Positions 10,669-19,850 of a DNA stretch of 64,000 nt are shown piece after piece (position 1 is the stretch's first letter; the number at the start of each line of letters is the position of its first letter). Under the pieces are notes generated by a model. The model was not told where the DNA came from and did not search any database. It saw nothing but the letters and a program-made list of their open reading frames with translations. Source of the stretch: Bryobacteraceae bacterium (GTDB lineage Bacteria; Acidobacteriota; Terriglobia; Bryobacterales; Bryobacteraceae); contig BPGE01000001.1 of NCBI GenBank assembly GCA_026002875.1, positions 992,001 to 1,056,000 of the forward strand, given 5' to 3'. The translations under genes and the position numbers were made by a program.

Positions 10669-11154
10669 ATGGACGTGATTTGGGCCGATCCGCGATTCAC
10701 CGGCGGCATCCTGGCCGGAATGGCGCTCCTGGCGCTTGCCGTCTGGATCGTCTACCAGCGGCGCCTGACGCCGCAGGAGAAGGAGCGCCGCCGCCGCATG
10801 GCGCTCAACCGCTGGCAGCGCACGGTCGAGGGGCTCGTGCTGGACGCCGGACCGGATCTGATCCATTATCAGTACGAGCTGCGCGGCGTGGCTTATTCCG
10901 CCTCGCAGGATGTGTCCGCGCTGCGGCACCTGCTGCCGGACGATCCGGCGCGGCTGGCAGGGCCGGCCAACGTCAAGTACGACCCGCGCAATCCCGCCAA
11001 CTCGATCGTTCTGTGCGAAGAGTGGTCCGGGCTGCCGGGCATTCAGATCAGGAAGGAGCCGAAGGATGCAATTCAGGAACCTGGGATGGAAAGGCTGGGC
11101 GGCGGCTGCGCTGTTGCTGGCGCTGGGCGCAGCGACGCAGGCGGCAGTCAATAA
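10669..11154 (+). CDS. Membrane protein with DUF3592-like domain
   Basis: A 161-residue protein with one N-terminal membrane segment (about 12-30), a basic stretch (KERRRRMALNRW), then a soluble domain ending in VKYDPRNPANSIVL. That pattern, a small beta domain closing with a YDPxNPxxS motif, is typical of DUF3592-like proteins. The last 89 bases overlap the next gene in another frame, so the C-terminal 30 residues, rich in Gly and Ala, may not be constrained. Function unknown. It starts 11 bases after the FAH gene and is likely co-transcribed with it. Confidence 0.6.
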   Translation: MDVIWADPRFTGGILAGMALLALAVWIVYQRRLTPQEKERRRRMALNRWQRTVEGLVLDAGPDLIHYQYELRGVAYSASQDVSALRHLLPDDPARLAGPANVKYDPRNPANSIVLCEEWSGLPGIQIRKEPKDAIQEPGMERLGGGCAVAGAGRSDAGGSQ

Positions 11155-11500
11155 ATACTCGAAGCCGAAAACGATCCTGCACGTCGTCACTCTGTACTAC
11201 CGCGACGGCACGACAGAGGAGCAGAAGCAGGCTGTGCTCGAAGGCGTCGAGAAAATGGCCGCCGAGATCCCCGGCATCCGCAACATCTGGCTGAAGCCGA
11301 TGAAGGTGCAGGGCACCCGCGCCGAGCGGCAGCCGGACGGCAGCTTCCGCATGCGCCCGATGACGGACGCCTTCGTGATGGAGTTCGAGAACGAAGCCGC
11401 GTTCAAGGCTTACGAGGATCACCCCGCGCACCGCGCCTGGGCCGAAAAGATTTACCTGCCCGTGCGCGGCTACTCCTACACGCACGACATCACAAACTGA
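11066..11500 (+). CDS. Secreted Dabb-like (stress-responsive alpha/beta barrel) protein
   Basis: A 144-residue protein with a signal peptide (GWAAAALLLALGAATQA) followed by a dimeric alpha/beta-barrel (Dabb) domain: ILHVVTLYYRDGTTEEQKQAV, then FVMEFENEAAFKAYEDHPAHRAW. ATG 11066 was chosen because AGGAGCCGAAGG lies just upstream. This makes the gene start inside the 3' end of the preceding frame. Dabb proteins are ferredoxin-fold dimers of mostly unknown substrate; secreted versions are common in Acidobacteria and Planctomycetes. Confidence 0.8.
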   Translation: MQFRNLGWKGWAAAALLLALGAATQAAVNKYSKPKTILHVVTLYYRDGTTEEQKQAVLEGVEKMAAEIPGIRNIWLKPMKVQGTRAERQPDGSFRMRPMTDAFVMEFENEAAFKAYEDHPAHRAWAEKIYLPVRGYSYTHDITN

Positions 11501-11664
11501 ACGCTGAGTTCGAAATCACCCTCCGCGCGGGCAGCCGCGCGGATTGCGGGCGCCATCCGGCTGACCGCGCCACGATTGGCGGTTGACGCCGCCACCGTTC
11601 GCAGCGCAGCGCCCGCCGCGGCGCCACCGCATCCGCATGACCCTCCCGGACTCCGGGATTGCCT

Positions 11665-13659
11665 TCACTCCGCTTCCAGCAGCAGCGTCGAACGCGGCTC
11701 CAGGCGGACCTTCGCGCCAATGGGAGGAACCGTCCCTCCCGAATAGAAAGCCGCTCTCCACCCGGCGTCCGGCGGCAGCTCGAACTCCAGCGGCTCCCAG
11801 TATGCATTCGCGATCAGGAACACGCGCTCGTTCCGCCAGCGCGCCTCCATTGCCAGCGAGCGTGAATCGAAACTCCAGTCCGGCTGATACAGCCGCGTGC
11901 CGTGAAAAAGGATCTCCGTCTGCTCGGCGCCCGGCGACGGCTCCCAGTCGATCTGCGAGAACAGCCTGCGCCTCTTCCGGAAGCCGATCAGGGACCGCAC
12001 GAATTCGAGCAGATCTTTGTTCGTTTCCGCCAGACGCCAGTCCACCCAGCCGATGTCATTGTCCTGGCAGTACGCGTTGTTATTTCCGCGCTGCGTGCGT
12101 CCGAACTCGTCGCCGGCCAGCAGCATCGGCACTCCGCCGCTCGAGAACAGAAGGATCAGGAAATTCCGCATCTGCCTGCGCCGCAGCGCCAGGATTTCCG
12201 GATCGCCGGTCGGTCCCTCCGCTCCGCAATTCCAGCTGAAATTCTCGTTCGCGCCGTCCCGGTTGTCTTCGCCGTTGGCTTCGTTGTGCTTGTGGTTGTA
12301 ACTGACCAGATCAGCCAGGGTGAACCCGTCATGGCAGGTGACGAAATTGATGCTGTGCTGCGCCTGCCGCCCGCTGCGCGCGTACAGGCCCGGGCTCCCC
12401 TTCAGCCGTTCGGCGAGCGCGGGCACAAGCCCCGCATCGCTCCGCACGAACCGCCGGATGTCGTCGCGATACCGCCCGTTCCACTCCGCCCAGCGCCCCC
12501 ATGCCGGAAACGTCCCCACCTGGTAGAGCCCCGCCGCATCCCAGGCTTCGGCGATCAGCTTCGTGTTGGCGAGGACGGGATCGTAGGCGAGCCGCTCGAG
12601 CAGCGGCGGATCAGGAAGCGGCTCGCCCGTCTTGCCCCGTCCGAGGATGCTCGCCAGATCGAAGCGGAATCCGTCGATGTGCATCTCCATCACCCAGTAA
12701 TGGAGGCAGTCGCCGATCAGCGTGCGCACCACCGGATGATTGCAGTTCAGCGTGTTGCCGCAGCCGGAAAAATTCAGGTAGCGCCCGTTCGGGTCCAGCA
12801 GATAATAAACGGAATTGTCGAGCCCGCGGAAAGAAAGCGTCGGCCCCCGCTCGTCGCCTTCCGCCGTGTGATTGAACACGACGTCGAGGATCACTTCGAT
12901 TCCCGCATCGTGAAAGGCCCGCACCATTTCCTTGAATTCGTTCAGCGATGATCCCGGTTCCTGCCGCGAACCGTAAGCGGAATTCGGCGCGAAAAAGCCA
13001 ATCGGATGATAGCCCCACAGATTCAGCAGCCTTTCGCCGGTCAGCGGATTCACGCGGTCTGTGTCGGCCTCTTCAAACTCGTACACGGGCATGAGCTCCA
13101 CCGCCGTGACTCCGAGTTCCTTCAGATAGGGAATCTTTTCCGCGAGCCCGAGATACGTGCCGGGCGCGCTGACGCCCGACGAAGGATGGCGGGTGAACGC
13201 CCGCACGTGCAGCTCGTAGATCACCGTTTCTGCCAGCGGAGTGTTCAGCGGACGGTCTCCCCGCCAGTCGAAATGATCGCGGGGCAGCCCGGACAGCCGC
13301 CTTGCCGCCACGCCCCATTTTTCTCCGCCTGCCAGCACGCGGGCGTAAGGATCCAGCAGATACGCTGAGGGATCGAAACGGTGGATTGCCGGGTTCGGAT
13401 TGGGCCGCATATCCATGCGCCACGCGTACAGCACATCGCGCGGCAGACCGCTCAGCCAGATATGCCAGATCTGTCCCGTGCGGTTTGCGCCCGGATCCAG
13501 CGGAATCTCGTGAAACGGATGGTCTCTGCCGGGGCGGAACAGGCTGAGCCACGCGTGCGTCGCGTGCTTGCTGAACACGGCGAAATTGATGCCATCCTCG
13601 ATCGGCGTCGCGCCCAGCGGCAGCGCCACCCCCCGGTCCACGCACAGAAAGCCGGCCAT
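11665..13659 (-). CDS. glgX: Glycogen debranching enzyme GlgX (isoamylase type)
   Basis: A 664-residue GH13 enzyme that hydrolyses alpha-1,6 branches of glycogen or limit dextrins. N-terminal CBM48-like domain (GATPIEDGINFAVFSKHATHAW), then the catalytic barrel with VILDVVFNHTAEG (region I), IDGFRFDLAS (nucleophile Asp), LIAEAWDAAG (acid/base Glu) and FVTCHDG (region IV). The motif YCQDNDIGWVDW is characteristic of GlgX/TreX. Full family length. The remaining glycogen genes are not in this window. Confidence 0.95.
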   Translation of the reverse strand: MAGFLCVDRGVALPLGATPIEDGINFAVFSKHATHAWLSLFRPGRDHPFHEIPLDPGANRTGQIWHIWLSGLPRDVLYAWRMDMRPNPNPAIHRFDPSAYLLDPYARVLAGGEKWGVAARRLSGLPRDHFDWRGDRPLNTPLAETVIYELHVRAFTRHPSSGVSAPGTYLGLAEKIPYLKELGVTAVELMPVYEFEEADTDRVNPLTGERLLNLWGYHPIGFFAPNSAYGSRQEPGSSLNEFKEMVRAFHDAGIEVILDVVFNHTAEGDERGPTLSFRGLDNSVYYLLDPNGRYLNFSGCGNTLNCNHPVVRTLIGDCLHYWVMEMHIDGFRFDLASILGRGKTGEPLPDPPLLERLAYDPVLANTKLIAEAWDAAGLYQVGTFPAWGRWAEWNGRYRDDIRRFVRSDAGLVPALAERLKGSPGLYARSGRQAQHSINFVTCHDGFTLADLVSYNHKHNEANGEDNRDGANENFSWNCGAEGPTGDPEILALRRRQMRNFLILLFSSGGVPMLLAGDEFGRTQRGNNNAYCQDNDIGWVDWRLAETNKDLLEFVRSLIGFRKRRRLFSQIDWEPSPGAEQTEILFHGTRLYQPDWSFDSRSLAMEARWRNERVFLIANAYWEPLEFELPPDAGWRAAFYSGGTVPPIGAKVRLEPRSTLLLEAE

Positions 13660-13701
13660 AGCGCCATGCTACAACGCATCGGCGTCCGCGGCCCCGCCCT
13701 C

Positions 13702-14301
13702 CTATCTGCGGATCATGTACACGGCGATCTCCGCTCGCCAGTTGGGGGCGAAGCGGATTTGGGAATGTCCGGACAGGAACAGGCGGCTCTCCACCCGCCA
13801 GCCTTTCTCCCCGAGCGTCTCCTCGAAGTCCAGCACCGTGAGGAAATGAATGTTCGGCGAGCTGTGCCAGGCGTGCGGAAACAGCGGCGTGCGCGGCGCC
13901 CGTCCGCTGAACAGATGGTTGATCCGCACGCGCCAGTGGCCGAAGTTCGGAAACGCGACCACCGCATGCCTGCCAATGCGCAGCATCTGCTCCAGCACGT
14001 CGAGCGGACGGCGCAGCTCCTGCAGCGTCTGGCTCAGGATGACGTAGTCGAACGCGCCATCGGGATACTCGCCGAGGCTCGACTCCAGGTCCCCCTGATA
14101 CACCGGCACCCCGCGCGACGCGGCCCGCTGCGCCAGCTCCGGCCGCACTTCAATGCCCCGGCCCTCGATGCGCTTGTTCTCCCTCAGCCACGCCAGCAGC
14201 GCCCCGTCTCCGCAGCCGAGGTCCAGCACGCGCGCGCCCTCGGGAATCAGGCTGCTGATCAGGGCGTAATCGCCGCGGCCCAGCACATCGCGGACCTTCA
14301 T
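13702..14301 (-). CDS. metW: MetW, partner methyltransferase-like protein of MetX
   Basis: A 199-residue class I methyltransferase-fold protein. The S-adenosylmethionine-binding motif is [15 protein letters not shown], followed by GIEVRPE and the MetW signature [17 protein letters not shown]-terminal blocks [10 protein letters not shown] and [10 protein letters not shown] also match MetW. In several bacteria MetW is required together with MetX for homoserine acylation. The ATG overlaps the metX stop by 4 bases (ATGA), so the two are translationally coupled. Confidence 0.93.
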   Translation of the reverse strand: MKVRDVLGRGDYALISSLIPEGARVLDLGCGDGALLAWLRENKRIEGRGIEVRPELAQRAASRGVPVYQGDLESSLGEYPDGAFDYVILSQTLQELRRPLDVLEQMLRIGRHAVVAFPNFGHWRVRINHLFSGRAPRTPLFPHAWHSSPNIHFLTVLDFEETLGEKGWRVESRLFLSGHSQIRFAPNWRAEIAVYMIRR

Positions 14302-15413
14302 GCCCGCGCCTCCCGGAATTCCTTCTGGCAGCGGTCCAGGAATCCGCGGATCACCTCCGTCTGCTCGGCGATGTCCACGAGAAACGCATCATGTCCGTAA
14401 TTCGATGTCAGCTCGCAGTAGGTGACATCGTGATTCCGGCTCCGCAGCGCGTTCACGATCTCCAGCGACTGATAGGACGGATACAGCCAGTCCGAAGTGA
14501 AGCTGATCACCAGGAACCGCGCCGTCGCGCGCTCCAGCGAAGCAGCCAGCGACGGGTAGCCCAGCGTGAGGTCGAAATAATCCATCGCCTTCGTGATGTA
14601 CAGGTAGGAGTTCGCGTCGAACCGTCCCACGAACTGCTGGCCGCGGTACCGCAGATAGCTCTCCACTTCGAAGTCGATATCGAAGCCGAAGCTGAACGCC
14701 TCCCGGTTGCGCAGGCGGCGGCCGAATTTCTCGCGCATCGATTCATCCGACATGTAGGTGATGTGGCCGATCATGCGCGCCACCGCGAGGCCGCGGGCCG
14801 GCGGTCTGTCATCGGGATAATCGCCGTTCTGGAAATCCGGGTCCATCATGATCGCCTGACGGCCTGTTTCGTTGAAGGCGATCTGCTGCGCGCTGTGGCG
14901 CGCCGTGGCGGCGATCGGAATGCAGGCTTCCACGGCTTCCGGATAAGACACGGCCCATTCCAGCGCCTGCATGCCGCCCATGGATCCGCCCGACACGGCC
15001 AGCAGCCGCGGAATGCCGAGGCGATCCACCAGTTTCTTCTGCAAGCGGACCATGTCGGCGATCGTGATCACGGGAAAGCGCAGCCCGTAACGGCGGCCTG
15101 TGGCGGGATCGATCGAGCTCGGCCCGGTCGTTCCCCGGCATCCCCCAAGCACGTTCGAGCAGATGACGAAGTAGCGGTTGGTGTCGAACGCCTTGCCGGG
15201 ACCGATCATGTTGTCCCACCAGCCCGGTTTTCCGTCGTGATCGATGCCTGCGGCGTGCGCGTCGCCGGTGAAGGCGTGCAGGATCAGGATGGCGTTGTTC
15301 TTCTGCTCATTCAGCCGGCCGTAGGTTTCATAAGCGACCTGGAGATGCCGCAGGGTCTCTCCGCAGTCGAGATCCAGAGCATCAAACTGGACGTACTGAG
15401 TCTCCGTGATCAT
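14298..15413 (-). CDS. metX: Homoserine O-acetyltransferase MetX
   Basis: A 371-residue alpha/beta-hydrolase-fold acyltransferase, first committed step of methionine synthesis (homoserine plus acetyl-CoA; some members use succinyl-CoA). Motifs: [24 protein letters not shown], the nucleophile elbow [40 protein letters not shown], and the C-terminal SNYGHDAFL with catalytic His. The gene begins a metXW operon. No SAM riboswitch was recognised; only 70 bases separate the start from the upstream gene. Confidence 0.95.
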   Translation of the reverse strand: MITETQYVQFDALDLDCGETLRHLQVAYETYGRLNEQKNNAILILHAFTGDAHAAGIDHDGKPGWWDNMIGPGKAFDTNRYFVICSNVLGGCRGTTGPSSIDPATGRRYGLRFPVITIADMVRLQKKLVDRLGIPRLLAVSGGSMGGMQALEWAVSYPEAVEACIPIAATARHSAQQIAFNETGRQAIMMDPDFQNGDYPDDRPPARGLAVARMIGHITYMSDESMREKFGRRLRNREAFSFGFDIDFEVESYLRYRGQQFVGRFDANSYLYITKAMDYFDLTLGYPSLAASLERATARFLVISFTSDWLYPSYQSLEIVNALRSRNHDVTYCELTSNYGHDAFLVDIAEQTEVIRGFLDRCQKEFREARA

Positions 15414-15482
15414 GCAGGACTTGATTCTTCATTGTAGTCGCCGCGTGCGGAAACCACGCCCGGAGTGCCGGCGCGCGCCGGA

Positions 15483-16202
15483 TCAGTCGTCCACGCGGAA
15501 GACGAACAGGCGCGAAGGGGCGTCCTCCGGCAGCAGGTACATCAGCCCGTCGCGCAGATCCATGCCTTCGTTCGTGTAGGGCGCGCCGCGGTCCGTGCGC
15601 CCCAGCGTCTCGCGGCTCAGCAGCATGAAGGTGTCCGGATCCAGCCAGTCCACCACCGCCCGCGCCGCCTCGCCTCTGCCCAGCAGCCCTGCTGCTACGA
15701 TGGCGCCATAGCGCCGCTTGATGTCCTGGTACCGGACAGGCTGAGGATTCGCGCGTGTCCACACGAGCTTCCCCTCCTGCGAGAAGAAATGGAACTGGCG
15801 CGCGTCCCAGTTGGCGCCCAGCAGCCCCTCGGGCAGCACGGCCAGCGCTCCAATGTGATCAGGTGCCTCGAACGACGACATCAGTTCCAGCGTGGCTTTC
15901 GACCGTCGCTGAATCACCGTCTTCCCGCCCGGGCGGTATTCGGCCACCGGAATCCACAGCGACTCCTCGTCGTGGTCGAAGCCGCCGGGGTGGACCATCT
16001 CTCCCCGCTGCACCTCGACAGCCCGCACCCGCCTGCCGGTTTCCAGTTCGTACTCGAACAGCCACCCCTTTTTCGCAGCACGGTCCACGCTGGTGACCCA
16101 CAGGCGGCCATCGTGCACCACAATGCCCTGAACGTGGTGTGTTTCGCCTTCCAGAGGGATGAGGCGCAGAAGCGTGAGCGCGAACAGAATCAGGCCGTGC
16201 AT
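15483..16202 (-). CDS. Secreted beta-propeller-like protein (DUF6454-like)
   Basis: A protein of about 239 residues with a signal peptide (MHGLILFALTLLRLIPLEG), then short repeated strands such as VQGIVVHDGRLWVTSVD, HPGGFDHDEESLWIPVAEY and EGMDLRDGLMYLLPED. These suggest a small propeller of the DUF6454 type. Function unknown. Start 16202 is preferred over the longer ATG at 16220, because GGAAGG sits 5 bases upstream. It is divergent from the flavodoxin-like gene with only 30 bases between starts. Confidence 0.65.
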   Translation of the reverse strand: MHGLILFALTLLRLIPLEGETHHVQGIVVHDGRLWVTSVDRAAKKGWLFEYELETGRRVRAVEVQRGEMVHPGGFDHDEESLWIPVAEYRPGGKTVIQRRSKATLELMSSFEAPDHIGALAVLPEGLLGANWDARQFHFFSQEGKLVWTRANPQPVRYQDIKRRYGAIVAAGLLGRGEAARAVVDWLDPDTFMLLSRETLGRTDRGAPYTNEGMDLRDGLMYLLPEDAPSRLFVFRVDD

Positions 16203-16232
16203 GGCAACCTTCCGCGCCATACAATCGCGAAC

Positions 16233-16778
16233 ATGAGGCGCGGAATTCTGATTTTACTGATTCTCGCAGCGGCCCTGCGGGCTGAACCGAAGCGCATCCT
16301 GATCGCCTTCCATTCCGAGACCGGCAACACGGCCGCCCTCGCCGCCGCCGTGCGCGAAGGCGCTGCGGGAACGGAAGGCGTCAGTGTGACCCTGAAGCGG
16401 ATCGAGGATGTGCGGGACGAGGAGATCCGCGCCGCCCACGGCATCCTGATCGGCACGCCGGTCCATTGGCAGACGCTCGCCGCGCCCGTCAAGTCGTTCC
16501 TCGACCGCATGGGGCGCGTCCTTGGCCCCGAATACGGGGAAGGGAAGGCGGGAGGCGTCTTTGTGACTTCGGGCTCGCCCTCCAACGGCGCTGACCTGGC
16601 CCGCCTCGACGTCATCGCCGCCCTGCTTTCGATGCGCTTCATCGTCATCGGCGGCGTCATCGAAGGCGGCTACGGCTCCCTCGGCGCGCAGTCTTTCGGC
16701 GGCGTCGCTCCCGCCGCCCGAGAGGAAGCCCGCCGCTTTGGCGCGCGGTTCGCCAGGCTCGCGCTGAAGATGCAATAG
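16233..16778 (+). CDS. Flavodoxin-fold protein with N-terminal signal peptide
   Basis: A 181-residue flavodoxin/WrbA-like protein. After a hydrophobic leader (MRRGILILLILAAALRAEP) comes the FMN phosphate-binding loop AFHSETGNTAAL, then GILIGTPVHWQTLAAPVKSFLDRMG, the typical flavin-contact loop, and VTSGSPSN. Flavodoxins are normally cytoplasmic; the leader looks like an export signal, which is unusual. It could instead be a membrane anchor. The divergent neighbour is also predicted secreted. No clear ribosome site precedes the ATG. Confidence 0.75.
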   Translation: MRRGILILLILAAALRAEPKRILIAFHSETGNTAALAAAVREGAAGTEGVSVTLKRIEDVRDEEIRAAHGILIGTPVHWQTLAAPVKSFLDRMGRVLGPEYGEGKAGGVFVTSGSPSNGADLARLDVIAALLSMRFIVIGGVIEGGYGSLGAQSFGGVAPAAREEARRFGARFARLALKMQ

Positions 16779-16840
16779 CAATTTACCAGACATCAACAGA
16801 CAGAGAAAACATCATCATCAGGAAGAAGTATCATGAAACC

Positions 16841-17071
16841 GTGAGGACCACCCTGCATCTGGATGATGACGCCTACCGCATCGCTCTCCGGCATGCCCGG
16901 CGCCGGCGTATCGGGCTCGGCAAGGCGGTTTCCGAGCTCGTTCTGAGGGCCTCGCAGGCGCAGATGCCGACGAAGACCGTGGATGGATTGCTCATTTTCG
17001 ATCCGCCTGAAGATCTGCCCCGGATCACCGCGCGCGAGGTTTATCAACTGCTGGACCGGGAGGAAGAGTGA
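16841..17071 (+). CDS. VapB-like antitoxin
   Basis: A 76-residue protein starting at GTG. The N-terminus (MRTTLHLDDDAYRIALRHARR) is the ribbon-helix-helix DNA-binding pattern of VapB antitoxins. The C-terminal half (DGLLIFDPPEDLPRITAREV) is the toxin-blocking part. It ends in a 4-base GTGA overlap with the PIN toxin gene, as usual for TA pairs, and probably represses its own promoter. The upstream 60 bases are AT-rich. An ATG-AAA-CCG-TGA mini-frame ends over the GTG start. Confidence 0.85.
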   Translation: MRTTLHLDDDAYRIALRHARRRRIGLGKAVSELVLRASQAQMPTKTVDGLLIFDPPEDLPRITAREVYQLLDREEE

Positions 17072-17493
17072 GCGGAGCGAACCTGCTCGACGTCAACGTC
17101 CTCCTGGCGCTGTTCTGGCCGCGGCATACGGGTCATGCCGCGGCAAGGCGGTGGTTCGCATCCCACCGCAACCAGTCGTGGGCGACATGCGCCCTCACGC
17201 AGAGTGGCTTTGTCCGTCTTCTGTCCAACCCGTCCATTACCCTCGGCCATGTGCAGCCGCAGGAGGCCTTGCGAGTCCTTGAGGAAAACGCGAAAGACTC
17301 CAGACATGAGTTCTGGCCGATGGACCTGCCGCTGGCGGAAGCGATCCGCCTGTCTGGACTGAACCTGGAAGGCCACCGGCAGGTGACGGATCTTTACCTG
17401 CTCGGCCTGGCCAGCCACCGGGGCGGCAGGCTGGTCACGTTCGACGAAAAACTGGCAAAAGCAGGCCGCCACGCCATTCTCCTGCGCGGCTAG
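17068..17493 (+). CDS. vapC: VapC-like PIN-domain toxin
   Basis: A 141-residue PIN-domain ribonuclease toxin. Acidic residues of the Mg-binding site are visible: LLDVNVLLALFWP (first Asp), TQSGFVRLLSNP (Glu position taken by the TQSGF form seen in one VapC subfamily), VTDLYLLGLA (Asp) and TFDEKLAKA (Asp). VapC toxins cleave tRNA or rRNA and are neutralised by the partner antitoxin. The start overlaps the antitoxin stop. A short GC hairpin follows at 17512-17526. Confidence 0.9.
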   Translation: MSGANLLDVNVLLALFWPRHTGHAAARRWFASHRNQSWATCALTQSGFVRLLSNPSITLGHVQPQEALRVLEENAKDSRHEFWPMDLPLAEAIRLSGLNLEGHRQVTDLYLLGLASHRGGRLVTFDEKLAKAGRHAILLRG

Positions 17494-17511
17494 TGCCACT
17501 GCGCCTGGAGG

Positions 17512-17526
17512 GCGCCCGGCGGGCGC
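17512..17526 (+). terminator. Possible weak terminator hairpin after the TA pair
   Basis: GCGCCC-GGC-GGGCGC forms a perfect 6-bp stem 18 bases after the toxin stop. No T-run follows, so it is only a candidate. Confidence 0.3.
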
Positions 17527-17624
17527 AAGAACCCGTTTCCCGCCTCCCGGCCAGCCATGACCCGTCCTGATATGATCCCGGGTGCGGGAGCCAGACTCAC
17601 GGTCTGCTTCTGTTCAGAGCACCC

Positions 17625-19763
17625 ATGAAGCACTCAGCTCTCGATCGCACCGCAGCCCTGACTCTTGTGGCTGCATGGCTGGCGTCGGCGGCGATGATTC
17701 TGTCATCACAATCCCCGCCGGACACCCGCAACTGGACCACTGCCGACGACCACCGGCACATGATGCAGCAGCTCGGCATCCGCGCCCTGCGCCCAGGGCC
17801 GAGCGGCAACGAAAAAGCGCCCAATGCGGCCAATTACGACGAGTCGAAAGCCAATCCATTCCCGGATTATCCTGAACTGCTCCGGCTGAAGGACGGCCGT
17901 CCTGTCAACTCCCCCGAAATGTGGTGGGAGCTGCGCCGCCCGGAAATCGTCGAGGATTTCGAGCGCGAAGTCTACGGCCGCGTCCCCGGCAATGCCCCGA
18001 AAATCGAGTGGCGCGAAGTGCGCCGGGCCGCGGACAAGGCCGGGCCGTTCCCCGTCGTGGCGCGCGAGCTCCGCGGGCGGGCCGACAACCGCGAGTGTCC
18101 CGGAATCGAAGTGGAAATCCAGATGGTCGTAGTGACTCCCGCATGGGTCGAACAGCCCGTTCCCCTGATGATCCTCTTTGGCCGCCCTGCATTTCCCTCC
18201 GATCCCGTTCCGCCCGCGTTTGCGAAATTCGCCGCGCTCGCCGGCTCCGACCCGCCTGCCACGGTGCAGCTGATCGGGGCAGGTTGGGGCTATGCGCTGC
18301 TCAATCCGGCGAGCATCCAGGCCGACAATGGCGCCGGACTGACCAAAGGCGTCATCGGCCTTGCCCACCGCGGCCGCCCGCGCAAGCCCGAAGATTGGGG
18401 TGCGCTGCGGGCGTGGGCGTGGGGCGCATCGCGGGCACTCGACTATCTGGAGACGGACGCCTCCGTTGACGCCAGGCGAGTGGGCATCGAGGGCGTTTCC
18501 CGCTTCGGCAAGGCGGCGCTCGTCACGATGGCGTTCGACCCGCGCTTCGCCGTGGCTCTCGTTGGATCTTCCGGCGCAGGCGGCGTGAAGCCGCACCGGC
18601 GGAATTTCGGCGAAGCCGTCGAAAATCTCACTGGCGCGGGCGAATATCACTGGATGGCCGGCAATTTTCTCAAGTACGGCGCGGCCGAGGCCGATTTCGG
18701 CAGCCGGAACGCCGGAGATCTTCCGGTCGACTCGCACCAGCTGCTCGCGCTGTGCGCGCCGCGGCTCGTGTTCATCAGCTACGGAATCCCGGAGAAGGGC
18801 GATGCGAAATGGCTGGACCAGCAGGGCTCCTTCATGGCGGCAGTGGCCGCCGGCCCCGCCTGGCGGCTGCTGGGCGCCAGAGACCTCGGCGTGACGGAAG
18901 ACTACCGGACGGCGAAGATGCCTCCGGTGAACACGGGGCTGCTGGACGGCGAGCTGGCCTGGCGGCAACACGATGGCGGCCACACGGACGGGCCCAACTG
19001 GAAGTATTTCATTCCGTGGGCCTCTCGGAAGCTCGGCTGGAAGCCGCCCGCGCATCCCCCCTTCCCGCCCGGCGAGCCGGTGCCGCGGCTGGACGCAAAC
19101 TCTCTCGAGGCCCACGCCGAGCTGCTGGAAAAAGCAAAGAAGGGAAAAATCGACCTCTATTTTCTGGGCGATTCCATTACCCGCCGCTGGGGCGCTCTGG
19201 ATTATCCTCAGTTTCTCGAGCATTGGAAGCGGACTTTTTATGGGTGGAACGCGGCCAATTTCGGCTGGGGCGGCGACACCACCCGCAACATCCTGTGGCG
19301 CATCCGCAACGGCGAACTGGACGGCGTGAATCCGAAGGTGGCCGTGCTGATGGCCGGCACAAACAATCTGGGGCGCGACCCGGCGCAGGCCATCGTCGAG
19401 GGCGTCCGCGCTATTGTCAGCACGGTGGAGGAGAAGGCGCCCGGCGCACAGATCATCCTGATGGGCGTGCTGCCCAGAGGCGACAACCCTTCCTATGGCG
19501 CGGCGATTCAGGAGATCAACTCCGGGCTGGCGAAGCTGGCCGGCGGGAGGGTGCGTTTCCTCGATCCGTCTCCGCGGTTTTCAGGACCGGACGGAGGCGT
19601 CCGACGTGAACTGTACGAGAAAGATCTGCTCCACCTCGCGCTCGCGGGCTATCAGGAGTGGGCGGAGCTGCTCCGTCCGCACCTGTTCGAACTGCTCGGG
19701 CCGCCCGCGGCGGAGGACTTCGCCCCGCCGCCCACCGGCGACCCCGCAGCGGGGAGGAGGTAG
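17625..19763 (+). CDS. Two-esterase fusion: CE15-like glucuronoyl esterase plus SGNH hydrolase
   Basis: A secreted 712-residue protein with two hydrolase modules. The N-terminal signal or anchor is at about 8-27. Residues about 70-470 resemble CE15 glucuronoyl esterases, which cut the ester between lignin alcohols and xylan glucuronic acid. The nucleophile elbow GVSRFGKAA holds Ser292, and the catalytic His is probably His453 in HDGGHTDG. Residues about 490-690 are an SGNH/GDSL domain: GDSITRRWG (Ser517), GWGGDTTRNILWR (Gly block), AGTNNLGRD (Asn block) and DLLHLALAGY (Asp667/His670), typical of acetyl-xylan-type or PAF-AH-like esterases. The C-terminal tail is Pro/Gly-rich. Both active sites look intact. 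Confidence 0.85.
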   Translation: MKHSALDRTAALTLVAAWLASAAMILSSQSPPDTRNWTTADDHRHMMQQLGIRALRPGPSGNEKAPNAANYDESKANPFPDYPELLRLKDGRPVNSPEMWWELRRPEIVEDFEREVYGRVPGNAPKIEWREVRRAADKAGPFPVVARELRGRADNRECPGIEVEIQMVVVTPAWVEQPVPLMILFGRPAFPSDPVPPAFAKFAALAGSDPPATVQLIGAGWGYALLNPASIQADNGAGLTKGVIGLAHRGRPRKPEDWGALRAWAWGASRALDYLETDASVDARRVGIEGVSRFGKAALVTMAFDPRFAVALVGSSGAGGVKPHRRNFGEAVENLTGAGEYHWMAGNFLKYGAAEADFGSRNAGDLPVDSHQLLALCAPRLVFISYGIPEKGDAKWLDQQGSFMAAVAAGPAWRLLGARDLGVTEDYRTAKMPPVNTGLLDGELAWRQHDGGHTDGPNWKYFIPWASRKLGWKPPAHPPFPPGEPVPRLDANSLEAHAELLEKAKKGKIDLYFLGDSITRRWGALDYPQFLEHWKRTFYGWNAANFGWGGDTTRNILWRIRNGELDGVNPKVAVLMAGTNNLGRDPAQAIVEGVRAIVSTVEEKAPGAQIILMGVLPRGDNPSYGAAIQEINSGLAKLAGGRVRFLDPSPRFSGPDGGVRRELYEKDLLHLALAGYQEWAELLRPHLFELLGPPAAEDFAPPPTGDPAAGRR

Positions 19764-19850
19764 GCGTCCCCGCGGCCGGGGCGCGCGCCGGCGCAGCGCG
19801 CGGAGCGGGCCCGCTCCCCGCCGTGCGGACCACGGCGTTATGCTGGAGGC

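Noticed and set aside
15413-15483. SAM riboswitch before metX
   Set aside because: Only 70 bases are available and no riboswitch core pairing could be drawn.
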